Below, one piece after another: positions 45,918 through 54,357 of a stretch of 64,000 bases of DNA. How positions within the stretch are numbered: position 1 is the stretch's first letter; every line of letters begins with the position of its first letter. Source of the DNA: Bacillota bacterium (GTDB lineage Bacteria; Bacillota; Bacilli; Paenibacillales; NBRC-103111); the NCBI GenBank assembly GCA_023386955.1, contig JAEWIS010000053.1:214708-278707 (forward strand), given 5' to 3'. The translations under genes were made by a program, and so were the position numbers. The notes under the pieces are model-generated. The model was given only the letters and a program-made list of their open reading frames with translations, was not told the origin of the DNA and did no database searches.

Positions 45918-47171
45918 TTGTCGGTAATTGTGATGAAGTTCGGCGGCAGCTCCGTCGGTACCCCCGAGCGCATGCGGCGTGTAGCCCAGCGGATCGTGGA
46001 CAGGAAGCGGGAGGGGAACCGTTGTCTGGTTGTGGTTTCCGCTATGGGCGATACAACAGATGAACTGATTGACCTCTCCAAGCAGATTTGCGACGGCGCC
46101 CCGCCGGCTAGAGAGATGGATATGCTCCTGACCACCGGCGAGCAGGTATCGGTGGCGCTTTTGGCCATGGCCATCCAGAGCCTCGGTGAAGAGGCACGGT
46201 CTTATACCGGCTGGCAAACCGGGATTTATACGGAGGCTGTCCACGGCAAAGCCCGCATCAGCCATATCGAGCCCAAACGGGTGCAGGATGCGCTTGAGAA
46301 GGACTGCATTGTCATTGTTGCAGGCTTCCAGGGAATGACCGAGGAAGGGGAAATCACCACCTTGGGCAGAGGCGGCTCGGATACCACAGCTGTTGCCGTT
46401 GCCGCGGCCATTAAAGCCGACCTGTGCGAAATTTACACCGATGTGGAAGGTGTCTACTCCACCGATCCCCGCATTGTGAAATGCGCACGCAAGCTCAATG
46501 AGATTTCGTACGACGAAATGCTAGAGCTGGCCAACCTTGGTGCGGCGGTGCTTCATCCCCGTGCGGTAGAGTGCGCCAAGCTGAACCAGGTGCGCCTGGT
46601 GGTGCGTTCCAGCTTTAACCATAATGAAGGTACGCTTGTGAAGGAGGAAGCCGCAATGGAGCAGGGAATCGTAGTCAGCGGTATTGCATATGACAAGAAT
46701 GTGGCGCGCATCAGCATCCTGGGAGTGCCCGAACGTCCGGGTCAGCTGGCCAAGGTGTTTACCGCGCTGGCCAATCAGCAAGTTGACGTGGACATTATTG
46801 TCCAAAGCGGTGTCCAGGACGCGGCGGATTTCTCCTTCACCGTAGGCAGCGGCGATCTGGATAAGGCTATGACCATCATCGCATCCATCAAGGAAACCGT
46901 GGGTTACCGTGAAACCACCTCCGAAACCGGGCTAGTCAAGGTTTCCATCGTTGGCGCGGGTATGGTCAGCAATCCGGGCGTAGCCGCCAAGATGTTCGAG
47001 GCCATTTCGGAGCTGGGCATCAGCATCAACATGGTCAGCACCTCCGAGATCAAGGTAAGCTGTGTCATCCCCAACAGTCGTCTGAACGAGGTTATCCAAA
47101 CCTTGCATACGGCTTACGGGTTGGATACCGATACGACGGTTTCCGTAGGCGGACCGCAAGACCGCAGATAA
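45918..47171 (+). CDS. lysC: Aspartate kinase (lysine-sensitive type, alpha subunit)
   Basis: 417 residues. The kinase domain starts IVMKFGGSSVG and has TTLGRGGSDTTAVAVAAAI and ADLCEIYTDVEGVYSTDPR. Two ACT domains follow (ARISILGVPERPGQLAKVF and VSIVGAGMVSNPGVAAKMF), which bind lysine or threonine. TTG at 45918 is preferred because TAAGGAG ends at 45909; the GTG at 45909 overlaps that ribosome site. It phosphorylates aspartate, the first step to lysine, threonine, methionine and diaminopimelate. No lysine riboswitch is seen upstream. An internal start makes a second product (see 46656). Confidence 0.95.
   Translation: MSVIVMKFGGSSVGTPERMRRVAQRIVDRKREGNRCLVVVSAMGDTTDELIDLSKQICDGAPPAREMDMLLTTGEQVSVALLAMAIQSLGEEARSYTGWQTGIYTEAVHGKARISHIEPKRVQDALEKDCIVIVAGFQGMTEEGEITTLGRGGSDTTAVAVAAAIKADLCEIYTDVEGVYSTDPRIVKCARKLNEISYDEMLELANLGAAVLHPRAVECAKLNQVRLVVRSSFNHNEGTLVKEEAAMEQGIVVSGIAYDKNVARISILGVPERPGQLAKVFTALANQQVDVDIIVQSGVQDAADFSFTVGSGDLDKAMTIIASIKETVGYRETTSETGLVKVSIVGAGMVSNPGVAAKMFEAISELGISINMVSTSEIKVSCVIPNSRLNEVIQTLHTAYGLDTDTTVSVGGPQDRR
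46656..47171 (+). CDS. lysC: Aspartate kinase beta subunit from an internal in-frame start
   Basis: Inside lysC, AAGGAGG at 46641-46647 lies eight bases before the in-frame ATG at 46656. The product would be 171 residues (MEQGIVVSGIAYDKN...) containing only the two ACT domains. In Bacillus subtilis aspartokinase II and in Corynebacterium the beta subunit is made in this way from the same gene and forms an alpha2-beta2 enzyme. Here it is inferred from the ribosome site and the matching domain boundary. Confidence 0.75.
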   Translation: MEQGIVVSGIAYDKNVARISILGVPERPGQLAKVFTALANQQVDVDIIVQSGVQDAADFSFTVGSGDLDKAMTIIASIKETVGYRETTSETGLVKVSIVGAGMVSNPGVAAKMFEAISELGISINMVSTSEIKVSCVIPNSRLNEVIQTLHTAYGLDTDTTVSVGGPQDRR

Positions 47172-47195
47172 CCGGAATTTCTTCTATAAAGATCC

Positions 47196-47233
47196 GCACA
47201 GACGGCCTGTAAGGGCTGTCTGTGCTGCTTTTA
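47196..47233 (+). terminator. Terminator after lysC
   Basis: GCACAGACGGCC pairs with GGCTGTCTGTGC (one mismatch), followed by TGCTTTTA. The T-run is weak. Confidence 0.65.
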
Positions 47234-47260
47234 TGCAGCATACCGGGAGGAAAAAGGAAG

Positions 47261-49570
47261 ATGAAAATCGGCGTTACAGGGAGGATCATGCTGATATACG
47301 GCAGCCTGCTGTTGGCTGTCATATCCCTGGCTTTTTTCTTTTCGTACCAAAGCACGGTCCGGGGTTTGGAGCAGCAGCTGAAGGAAACGAACATGGCTCT
47401 GTTGAAGCAGATTGACCAAAAAATTGAGCTGTCGTTCCAGCAAACGGAAGCCAATTTACTTCAACTTACAAATGAGTTAGAGTTTGTATATTTTATGAAT
47501 GACAGCTACAAGGACAATGCCCAGAAGAATGATAATTTCTTCGTCCTGAACTCCAAGCTGGGCAAATTCCTGAACAACAATCTTCAATTCTCCTCCATCT
47601 TTGCGTATTCGGATGTAAGCGGCAACATCCTGTCGGACAGATTTTATACCACCAAGGACCAGTCGGAGAACAGCTGGATTGCGGAATATCTGGAGATTCC
47701 CGACTATTTTCAGTGGCTTACCACCCATAAAATTTGGGACGGTAATGTGAACCGGGATGTGGTGACCTTAATCCGGTCCTATCCGCCGCTCAGCGCACCG
47801 GGCTACCGGAAGGGAGTGGTGGCCGCCAACATTGACGTGGATGTGCTGTACCGGATGATTCATGATATTTACGAGAAGGAATCTCCCGGACATACTTTTA
47901 TTTTGGATAAAACAGGCCAGGTTGTCGCACACGATGATGCCTCCATGCTCTACAGCAAGATGGGGGATCTGCCTTATATCCGGCAGGTGCTGGGCGGTCA
48001 AGAAAGCGGCTCGTACAGCGCAATGGTGGATAACGTGAAGCAAACCGTTTCCTTCAAAACCTCCGCGTATACCGGCTGGAAGATCGTGAATATTATCCCC
48101 GAGAGCCAAATGTACAAGCCCCTGACGGTGACGCGGAACCTGCTGATTCTGCTGGCTGTGGTGCTCTTTCTGGTAGCATTCGTGATTCTCTTCGTAGTGA
48201 ACCGGCGCACATTTAGCCCGATTGACCGGATGCTGGGCAAGCTGTCCCGGAACGGCAGACCGGCATGGGGCGGTGCTGCCGCCTCCGCTCCTCGGGGTGT
48301 TTCTTATCTGGAGAGCTTCTTTGATCAGATGTTTGTGGATCGGGAGAAGCTGGAGCAGCAGCTACGGGATTCCAAGCCCATGCTGAAGTGGCGTACGATC
48401 ATGGATGTTCTGGTGGGTTACCGGACAGACTATGCGGTTATTGCCCCGCATCTGGAATTTACGGGAATCCGCCTTTTTCCGGAATGGTATGTGGTGTGTA
48501 CGGCGGAGATTGGCAAGGAAGGGGGCATAGAGCCCCGGGATCAGACACTCTACACCTATGCCCTGTGCAATGTGGCCGAGGAAATCATCAATTCGGAGAA
48601 TGCCGGATCGGCTATTGACCTGGGCGGCGGCCGGGCTGTGATTGTGTTCAGCTTCGCGGAGGGGGATGAGGAGCAGAATCATCTGCGGGCCATGGCCCTT
48701 CTGGAGCAAATTCTGAATGTGATGAACAGGCAGATCGGACTGACCGTCATTGCAGGCTTGGGCCGGGGATACCGTGAGCTGAAGGATGTTCCGCTGTCTT
48801 ACGCCGAGTCGCAGCAGGCTCTCCACTACAAGATGGTGGCCGGCAATCACGGCGTCATCTCTATTCTGGACGTACAGACACCGGATAATCAGGATTATTA
48901 CCATATTGTGCGGATGATCGACCGGATTGTGGATGCCTTGAAGCAGAGTGAAATGGATAAGGGGCTGCTCTATCTGAAGGGGATCTTCCAGGAAGCGGTC
49001 AACCATAACCTGCCGCCGGATTTAATCCGCCAATTTTCCTTCGAATTGGTCATGCGGGCCACCCAAACCATGGAGTCCATCGGCATGGATACGGAGGAAA
49101 CCCTGAACGAAATCGGCAACCTGTATGAACGGATCAACCGCTGTGAGAATGTGCGGGAGACCGAGCAAGTGGTGGAGGCCGTGCTGGTGGGGTTTGCCGA
49201 CAAAATCGATAAGCGGCGCAGCCAAAGAGGGAAAAACGAGCATATCGGGCGTATCCTCCAATTTATCCAGGAGCATTACCGGGACAGCGGCTTGTCCTTG
49301 GACCGGCTGGCCGAGGAATTTGATCTTCACCCCACCTATATCTCCAAGCTGTTCAAGGAGCAGATGGAGGATAATTTCATCGACTACCTGATCAAAATCC
49401 GCATCGAGGCTGCCAAGGAGCTGCTCCTGGACAAAAACATCAAGATCAACGACGTTTCGGATGCCGTGGGGTACATGCATTCCCGCAGCTTCACCCGCAC
49501 CTTCAAAAAATATACCGGACTGACGCCCACGGAATACCGTGAGCAGGCTATCGGCAGCTCCGGTCAATAA
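47261..49570 (+). CDS. Membrane-bound AraC-family regulator of the second sugar cluster
   Basis: 769 residues. First membrane segment about 8-28 (IMLIYGSLLLAVISLAFFFSY), an extracellular sensor region of about 250 residues (Cache-like, with WLTTHKIWDGNVNRDVVTLIRSYPP), a second segment about 288-312, a coiled linker, a helical middle region and, at the end, AraC helix-turn-helix motifs (LAEEFDLHPTYISKLFKEQM and SFTRTFKKYTGLTPTEYR). There is no kinase or receiver domain: it is a one-component sensor. ATG at 47261 follows GGGAGG. It faces the transporter operon starting at 49797 and probably activates it on sensing an extracellular ligand, perhaps through the direct repeats at 49643 and 49686. 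Confidence 0.9.
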   Translation: MKIGVTGRIMLIYGSLLLAVISLAFFFSYQSTVRGLEQQLKETNMALLKQIDQKIELSFQQTEANLLQLTNELEFVYFMNDSYKDNAQKNDNFFVLNSKLGKFLNNNLQFSSIFAYSDVSGNILSDRFYTTKDQSENSWIAEYLEIPDYFQWLTTHKIWDGNVNRDVVTLIRSYPPLSAPGYRKGVVAANIDVDVLYRMIHDIYEKESPGHTFILDKTGQVVAHDDASMLYSKMGDLPYIRQVLGGQESGSYSAMVDNVKQTVSFKTSAYTGWKIVNIIPESQMYKPLTVTRNLLILLAVVLFLVAFVILFVVNRRTFSPIDRMLGKLSRNGRPAWGGAAASAPRGVSYLESFFDQMFVDREKLEQQLRDSKPMLKWRTIMDVLVGYRTDYAVIAPHLEFTGIRLFPEWYVVCTAEIGKEGGIEPRDQTLYTYALCNVAEEIINSENAGSAIDLGGGRAVIVFSFAEGDEEQNHLRAMALLEQILNVMNRQIGLTVIAGLGRGYRELKDVPLSYAESQQALHYKMVAGNHGVISILDVQTPDNQDYYHIVRMIDRIVDALKQSEMDKGLLYLKGIFQEAVNHNLPPDLIRQFSFELVMRATQTMESIGMDTEETLNEIGNLYERINRCENVRETEQVVEAVLVGFADKIDKRRSQRGKNEHIGRILQFIQEHYRDSGLSLDRLAEEFDLHPTYISKLFKEQMEDNFIDYLIKIRIEAAKELLLDKNIKINDVSDAVGYMHSRSFTRTFKKYTGLTPTEYREQAIGSSGQ

Positions 49571-49590
49571 GACTCCGTATATTACTGACC

Positions 49591-49636
49591 GCCCGCCTGT
49601 GACTCCAACAAAGAGCCATGGGACGGGCTTTTTTTT
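49591..49636 (+). terminator. Terminator after the AraC regulator
   Basis: GCCCGCC pairs with GGACGGGC across a 23-base loop, followed by eight T. Confidence 0.65.
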
Positions 49637-49642
49637 ATGCGG

Positions 49643-49751
49643 AAACCAAGAAAATTCCCCTACTGCAAGAATGGTGAGCACCCAAAAACCAAGAAATGTG
49701 CCCGATTTGGGAAGCGGTCTGTATCCAACAGGACAGGGGATCCGGTACGAT
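49643..49751 (+). promoter_or_regulatory. Putative AraC operator repeats and promoter of the second sugar operon
   Basis: AAACCAAGAAA occurs twice in direct orientation, at 49643-49653 and 49686-49696, 43 bases apart (about four helical turns), each followed by a CCC triplet a few bases on. A -10-like TACGAT is at 49746. Direct repeats on one helix face are usual for AraC-type activators. Link to the regulator at 47261 is inferred. Confidence 0.5.
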
Positions 49752-49796
49752 GATCCTGTCAGCGGGAGAATAGGATGTCAGGAGATGGTGAGAGAG

Positions 49797-50774
49797 ATGA
49801 AAGAGAAAATGGCTGCAGCCGCCGGAGAGGGCTTGCAGGGCAGCCCGGCTTTGGCCGCACCGCGGCAAGGGAGACTGTGGAAGGGACTCAAGCGGGATAA
49901 ATCCTTATATATGATGCTGGTCCCGGTGCTGCTGTTTTATCTACTGTTCAAGTATTCCCCCATGTTCGGGGAAATCATTGCTTTTAAGAATTACCGCTTT
50001 GCGGACGGCATTCTCGGCAGCGATTGGGTAGGACTGAAGAATTTCCGGCTGCTGTTCGAAAGCACGGACTTCTGGCGGGTGCTGCGCAATACCCTGCTCT
50101 TGAATGTGTACAGTCTGGTGTTCGGTTTTCCGGTGCCCATTCTATTGGCGCTGCTCTTAAATGAGGTCCGGGTGGAAGGGTACAAGCGGCTGGTGCAAAA
50201 CCTGCTGTACATTCCCCACTTTATCTCATGGGTGGTGCTGGGCGGCATTCTGATTGCCCTGTTATCGCCAAGCACCGGTGTGGTGAATCTGCTCTTGACC
50301 AATGTGTTCGGCATAGAGCCCATCTATTTTATGGCCAAGTCCTCCTGGTGGCCGGTGGCATACACCGCTTCCTCCATCTGGCGGGAAGCCGGCTGGGGCA
50401 CCATCCTCTACTTGGCGGCGATGGCTTCCATTGATCCGCAGCTGTACGAAGCCGCCAAAATCGACGGAGCCAACAAGCTGCGCCAGGTATGGCATATTAC
50501 ACTGCCGGGTATCCGGAGCACCATTGCCATTCTGCTGATTCTGCGGATGGGCAGCATGATGGATGTAGGGCTGGAGCAAACTCTGGCGCTGCAGAATGAT
50601 TCCGTGCTGGATGTGGCCGATGTAATCAGCACCTACGTGTACCGGGTGGGCCTGCAGAATATGAATTACAGCTACACTACGGCCTTGGGGCTGTTCCAGT
50701 CCCTGATCAGTCTGGTTCTGGTAGTCAGCGTGAACCGGATTATCCGGCTATTCGGTGAAAGGGGGCTTTGGTAG
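49797..50774 (+). CDS. ABC sugar permease, LplB type (second cluster)
   Basis: 325 residues from the chosen ATG (an ATG at 49785 is equally in frame; neither has a perfect ribosome site, GGAG lies at 49781). Six membrane segments begin with YMMLVPVLLFYLLFKYSP, and the EAA loop YEAAKIDGANKLRQVWHITLPGI is clear. It is the first permease of a CUT1 importer and would pair with the product of the next gene, two bases downstream. Similar to the permeases at 1882 and 57770. The ATPase is encoded elsewhere. Confidence 0.92.
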   Translation: MKEKMAAAAGEGLQGSPALAAPRQGRLWKGLKRDKSLYMMLVPVLLFYLLFKYSPMFGEIIAFKNYRFADGILGSDWVGLKNFRLLFESTDFWRVLRNTLLLNVYSLVFGFPVPILLALLLNEVRVEGYKRLVQNLLYIPHFISWVVLGGILIALLSPSTGVVNLLLTNVFGIEPIYFMAKSSWWPVAYTASSIWREAGWGTILYLAAMASIDPQLYEAAKIDGANKLRQVWHITLPGIRSTIAILLILRMGSMMDVGLEQTLALQNDSVLDVADVISTYVYRVGLQNMNYSYTTALGLFQSLISLVLVVSVNRIIRLFGERGLW

Positions 50775-50776
50775 GC

Positions 50777-51673
50777 ATGAAGCGAGCTATCGCAAGGCTT
50801 TCCCCGTGGTCGTTGGCGGGGCATACGCTCAATTATATTTTCCTTGGCATCATGTCCTTGTTCACCTTGTATCCATTCCTGTACGAAATAGCCGCTTCCT
50901 TCAGCAGCAGCCGGGCTATAACAGCCGGTGAGGTGTTCTTCTGGCCGGTGGAGTTCAATACGGAGGCGTACAAACGGCTGTTTGAGGACGGGCAATTGCT
51001 TCATGCTATGGGAAATACCGTAATTGTGACCGCAGTGGGCACACTATTGAATATGGTCATGACCGTGCTGGCGGCATATCCCTTATCCCGCAAGCGGCTG
51101 GTGGGCCGGGGCCCGTTATTGATGTTCATTACCTTCACCATGATTTATATATCCGGCATTATCCCCAACTTCATCCTGATTAAATCTCTGGGGCTGATGG
51201 ATTCCTATTTTGCGCTTTGGATGCCTGCACTGATCAGTACCTATAACATGTTCGTCATGAAAAGCTTCATGGAGGGCCTGCCCGACGAGATCGAGGAGTC
51301 CGCATCCATTGACGGTGCAGGAAACTGGCTGATTCTGGTGCGGATTATGCTTCCGCTGTGCAAGCCGATTCTGGCGGCGCTATCCCTGTTCTATGCCGTA
51401 AGCTGGTGGAATTCATACTTCAACGTCATGCTGTACATTACCAGCGCCGATCTGCAAACCTTGATGCTGAAGCTGTACCAGATGATCAAGCAGGTGGACC
51501 AAAGCCTCTTGAACAGCGGCGGCGGCAGCGAAGGTGCCTCCTCGGTTATGCTGACGCCGGAGGGCATCAAAGCGGCATCAGTGGTCATCGCCATTACCCC
51601 GGTATTATGCGTATATCCGTTTTTGCAGAAGCACTTTGTCAAGGGCGTATTGATCGGTTCTGTGAAAGGTTGA
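50777..51673 (+). CDS. ABC sugar permease, LplC type (second cluster)
   Basis: 298 residues. It has the second-subunit pattern: LFTLYPFLYEIAASFSSSRAIT near the start, the EAA loop ESASIDGAGNWLILVRIMLPLCKP and the ending YPFLQKHFVKGVLIGSVKG. ATG at 50777 has AAAGGGGG about 11 bases before; a TTG at 50768 is in frame but too close to it. The partner is the preceding permease and the binding protein follows 76 bases later, as in the first cluster. Confidence 0.92.
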   Translation: MKRAIARLSPWSLAGHTLNYIFLGIMSLFTLYPFLYEIAASFSSSRAITAGEVFFWPVEFNTEAYKRLFEDGQLLHAMGNTVIVTAVGTLLNMVMTVLAAYPLSRKRLVGRGPLLMFITFTMIYISGIIPNFILIKSLGLMDSYFALWMPALISTYNMFVMKSFMEGLPDEIEESASIDGAGNWLILVRIMLPLCKPILAALSLFYAVSWWNSYFNVMLYITSADLQTLMLKLYQMIKQVDQSLLNSGGGSEGASSVMLTPEGIKAASVVIAITPVLCVYPFLQKHFVKGVLIGSVKG

Positions 51674-51749
51674 TATCATAGGAGGGAGCTTCGGACTTCC
51701 TGCCTTCGATATAGATCAGCTAAGAGAATCTAACTAAGGGGATGAGACA

Positions 51750-53345
51750 ATGAAAACAGCATCAAAAGTAATCGCTTCCGTTGTCGTGGCAAGCTTGTCG
51801 GCAACCCTGCTGGCCGCTTGCGGAGATGACAAGGGCAAGGATTCCGCCGCTTCTCCCGCTGCCTCCGCCGGGGCGGGTACAGCCTCCACAGGGCCCAAAA
51901 AAGAAATCAGCATTTCCATGTTTGACCGGGGGAAGGTTCCCGCCGAGGAAGGCAACTATGAGAACAACCGGTGGACCAAGTGGATCAACGAAAACGCTCC
52001 GGCTACCGTCAAGTGGGTGCCTGTTCCCCGGAATGAAGCCCAAACCAAGCTGAACACGCTGATCGCCTCGGGGAGCGCTCCGGATCTGATCTGGGAGTAC
52101 GACCGCAACTATATCGCCCAACTGGCCAATCAAGGTGCCATTCAGCCCATCGACCAGTATATTGAGAAGTACAGCACTACCTACAAGAAATATCTCGCAG
52201 AGCATCCCGAGCTGAAATCCTACCTGACGGTGGAAGGCAAAACCTATATGATGGCCAGTGTCCGGGGCGCCGATTCCATTGCCAACATGGGCATTTGGAT
52301 CCGTCAGGACTGGCTGGATAAGCTGGGTCTGAAAGCCCCCACCACCACGGAAGAGCTGCTGGAGGTAGCGCGGAAGTTCAAAACCGGCGACCCCGACGGC
52401 AACGGCAAAGCCGACACCGTACCGATTGTGTTCACCAACACCGGCAATATTATTCTGCGCAACCTGTTCCTGACCCATCCCGTTCAATGGTATCTGGAGG
52501 GGGATAAGCTGGCCTTCGGGAGAACCCTGGACCGTTACGGCGACAGCCTGGATTACCAGAAGAAGATGTATGACGAAGGCCTCATCGATCAGGAATTTAT
52601 TACCGACAAAAGCTTCCAGCGTGCCCTTCAATTCTGGAGCACCGGCAAAGCAGGCATTTTGCTGGGCAGCTGGAATATGGAGCAGCAGTTTGTGGATCTG
52701 AAGAAGAATGTGCCGGAAGCCAAAATGACAGCCTTGGAGCCGGTAGCGAGCCCCTTCGGCAAATCCGGTCTGTTCCAGGAAGCGCCTCCGTCCATTCTCG
52801 TAGCCTTCAACAGCAAGATGAAGGAGGATAAGGTTGAAGCTGCTGTGAAATTCCTGGATTGGATGCTGGAAACAGGCTGGAAGCCCTTGAGACAAGGGGA
52901 AGAAAACGTTCATTATAAGGACGTCAACGGTGTTCCGCAAACCATTGATGCGGCCAAATTCCGCAAGGAAGTGGATTATGCCAACGAATATCCCATTCTG
53001 AGCCAATATTCCCCGAAACCGGACTGGTTCCCGGTTATGGCTGCTTCCGATGCCATCTCCCAGGAATATGCCAAGGAAAAAGCCAATGCCCTGACACTGG
53101 CCATGAAAAATAAATACCGCAAGGATATTCCGTACAGCCCCAGCATGCCGGAGCTGAGCCAGCTTATCGCCACCTTCAATCCCATCGCCGAGCAAATCGA
53201 GTCCAAGGTCGTCACCGGAGGCTCTGCCATGAGCGCCAAAACAGGCCTGGAGGAGCTGCGCAAGGAATGGAAACGTCTGGGCGGCGAAAATGTGGAGAAG
53301 ATGGTCAACGAATGGTATCAAAAAAATAAGGACCAGTTAAAATAA
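51750..53345 (+). CDS. Extracellular solute-binding lipoprotein (second cluster)
   Basis: 531 residues. Signal peptide with lipobox LAAC (Cys near residue 24), a Ser/Ala/Gly linker, then a CUT1 binding-protein body with IWIRQDWLDKLGLKAPTTTEELLEVA and GDPDGNGKADTVPIVF. The end EWKRLGGENVEKMVNEWYQKN closely resembles the partial protein at 1-1677, suggesting related ligands or a past duplication. AAGGGG precedes the ATG. It likely delivers an oligosaccharide to the two permeases just upstream. Confidence 0.93.
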   Translation: MKTASKVIASVVVASLSATLLAACGDDKGKDSAASPAASAGAGTASTGPKKEISISMFDRGKVPAEEGNYENNRWTKWINENAPATVKWVPVPRNEAQTKLNTLIASGSAPDLIWEYDRNYIAQLANQGAIQPIDQYIEKYSTTYKKYLAEHPELKSYLTVEGKTYMMASVRGADSIANMGIWIRQDWLDKLGLKAPTTTEELLEVARKFKTGDPDGNGKADTVPIVFTNTGNIILRNLFLTHPVQWYLEGDKLAFGRTLDRYGDSLDYQKKMYDEGLIDQEFITDKSFQRALQFWSTGKAGILLGSWNMEQQFVDLKKNVPEAKMTALEPVASPFGKSGLFQEAPPSILVAFNSKMKEDKVEAAVKFLDWMLETGWKPLRQGEENVHYKDVNGVPQTIDAAKFRKEVDYANEYPILSQYSPKPDWFPVMAASDAISQEYAKEKANALTLAMKNKYRKDIPYSPSMPELSQLIATFNPIAEQIESKVVTGGSAMSAKTGLEELRKEWKRLGGENVEKMVNEWYQKNKDQLK

Positions 53346-53365
53346 CGGATGCTCCGCTTCAACGG

Positions 53366-53394
53366 GAAGCAGTCTGCCTATGGCAGTCTGCTTC
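53366..53394 (+). other. Intercistronic hairpin after the binding-protein gene
   Basis: GAAGCAG pairs with CTGCTTC, and inside it GCC with GGC, with no T-run. It probably protects the 3' end of the transporter mRNA while allowing read-through to the next genes. Confidence 0.5.
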
Positions 53395-53423
53395 TCCGAA
53401 AGGAGCGTGAAGGAGTGGAGGAA

Positions 53424-54317
53424 ATGATGAATCTGACCCAATTGCCGTCCCCGGTTTTGCTGCGCGGGGATCACTGTCGGGCTTACCGTGACCCTTGCGC
53501 GGTCTATCACGACGGCATCATCCGCCTTTTCTATACTTTGGTGGAAACGGAAGCGGATGGATCTGTTTATTTGTACACAGCGGTGAGTGAAAGCGCTGAT
53601 CTTTGCGCCTGGAGCGAGCCCCGGATTTTGACTCCAAAGGACCGCAGCTTCAATTATTCCAGTCCCGGCAACATCATCCGGTCAGACGGCAGATGGCTTA
53701 TGTGCCTTCAAACCTATCCCCGCCCCAACGGGGAAAAATACGGCAATGGCAACAGCCGGATTTGGATGATGGAAAGCCGGGATTTATCTGTTTGGGGGGA
53801 GCCGCAGCTGCTCCGGGTTAAAGGCGATGGAGTCGCGGAGCAGGATATGGGCCGGATGATCGACCCTTATCTGGTGGAGAATGCGGCCAAACCGGGGGAG
53901 TGGTACTGCTTCTATAAGCAGAACGGCGTCAGTATGTCCAAAACGGAGGACTTCCGTCAATGGACGTATTGCGGCCGTGAGGATGCCGGAGAGAATGTGT
54001 GCATTATCCGGCATGAAGGGGAATATGTGATGTTCCACTCCCCGGAGAACGGCATTGGCGTCAAACGTTCCCGGGATTTGCTGCATTGGCAGGATGACGC
54101 CGGATTGATCACTTTGGGCCAGGAGGATTGGGGGTGGGCAAAAGGCAGATTGACTGCCGCTTTTGTGTTGGACCTGCGTCATGTAGCGGGAGTGGAGGCG
54201 TATGTGATGTTTTTCCATGGCAGCGGGCCGGAGGATGAGCGTATTCTGTTCGATACATATGCCTCCATCGGCATTGCCTGGAGCAAGGACCTGCTTCATT
54301 GGGAATGGCCCCGGTAG
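53424..54317 (+). CDS. Five-bladed beta-propeller glycosidase-like protein (GH43/GH32-type)
   Basis: 297 residues without a signal peptide, thus cytoplasmic. YRDPCAVYHDGIIRLFYTLVE is the first blade with a DP pair like the catalytic base region of GH43/GH32/GH130 propellers; later blades repeat W-x-P or HW-x-D motifs (SADLCAWSEPRIL, RDLLHWQDDAG, KDLLHWEWP). RMIDPYLVEN holds a possible second acid. It is short for GH43 and I cannot name the proton donor. AAGGAG at 53410 supports the ATG at 53424 over the one at 53349. It may cleave imported oligosaccharides from the importer just upstream. Confidence 0.75.
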   Translation: MMNLTQLPSPVLLRGDHCRAYRDPCAVYHDGIIRLFYTLVETEADGSVYLYTAVSESADLCAWSEPRILTPKDRSFNYSSPGNIIRSDGRWLMCLQTYPRPNGEKYGNGNSRIWMMESRDLSVWGEPQLLRVKGDGVAEQDMGRMIDPYLVENAAKPGEWYCFYKQNGVSMSKTEDFRQWTYCGREDAGENVCIIRHEGEYVMFHSPENGIGVKRSRDLLHWQDDAGLITLGQEDWGWAKGRLTAAFVLDLRHVAGVEAYVMFFHGSGPEDERILFDTYASIGIAWSKDLLHWEWPR

Positions 54318-54357
54318 GTAAGGGGTTGTTCCCGCACCCAAATTTAGGAGGGATTGC

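Noticed and set aside
51762..53321. 519-codon minus-strand frame opposite the binding-protein gene
   Set aside because: Antisense of a clear lipoprotein gene, rich in residues expected from complementing its codons; no start signals.
53589..53602. cre-like TGAAAGCGCTGATC
   Set aside because: It lies inside the coding region of the propeller protein and has mismatches at the 3' side; without expression data it is not counted.
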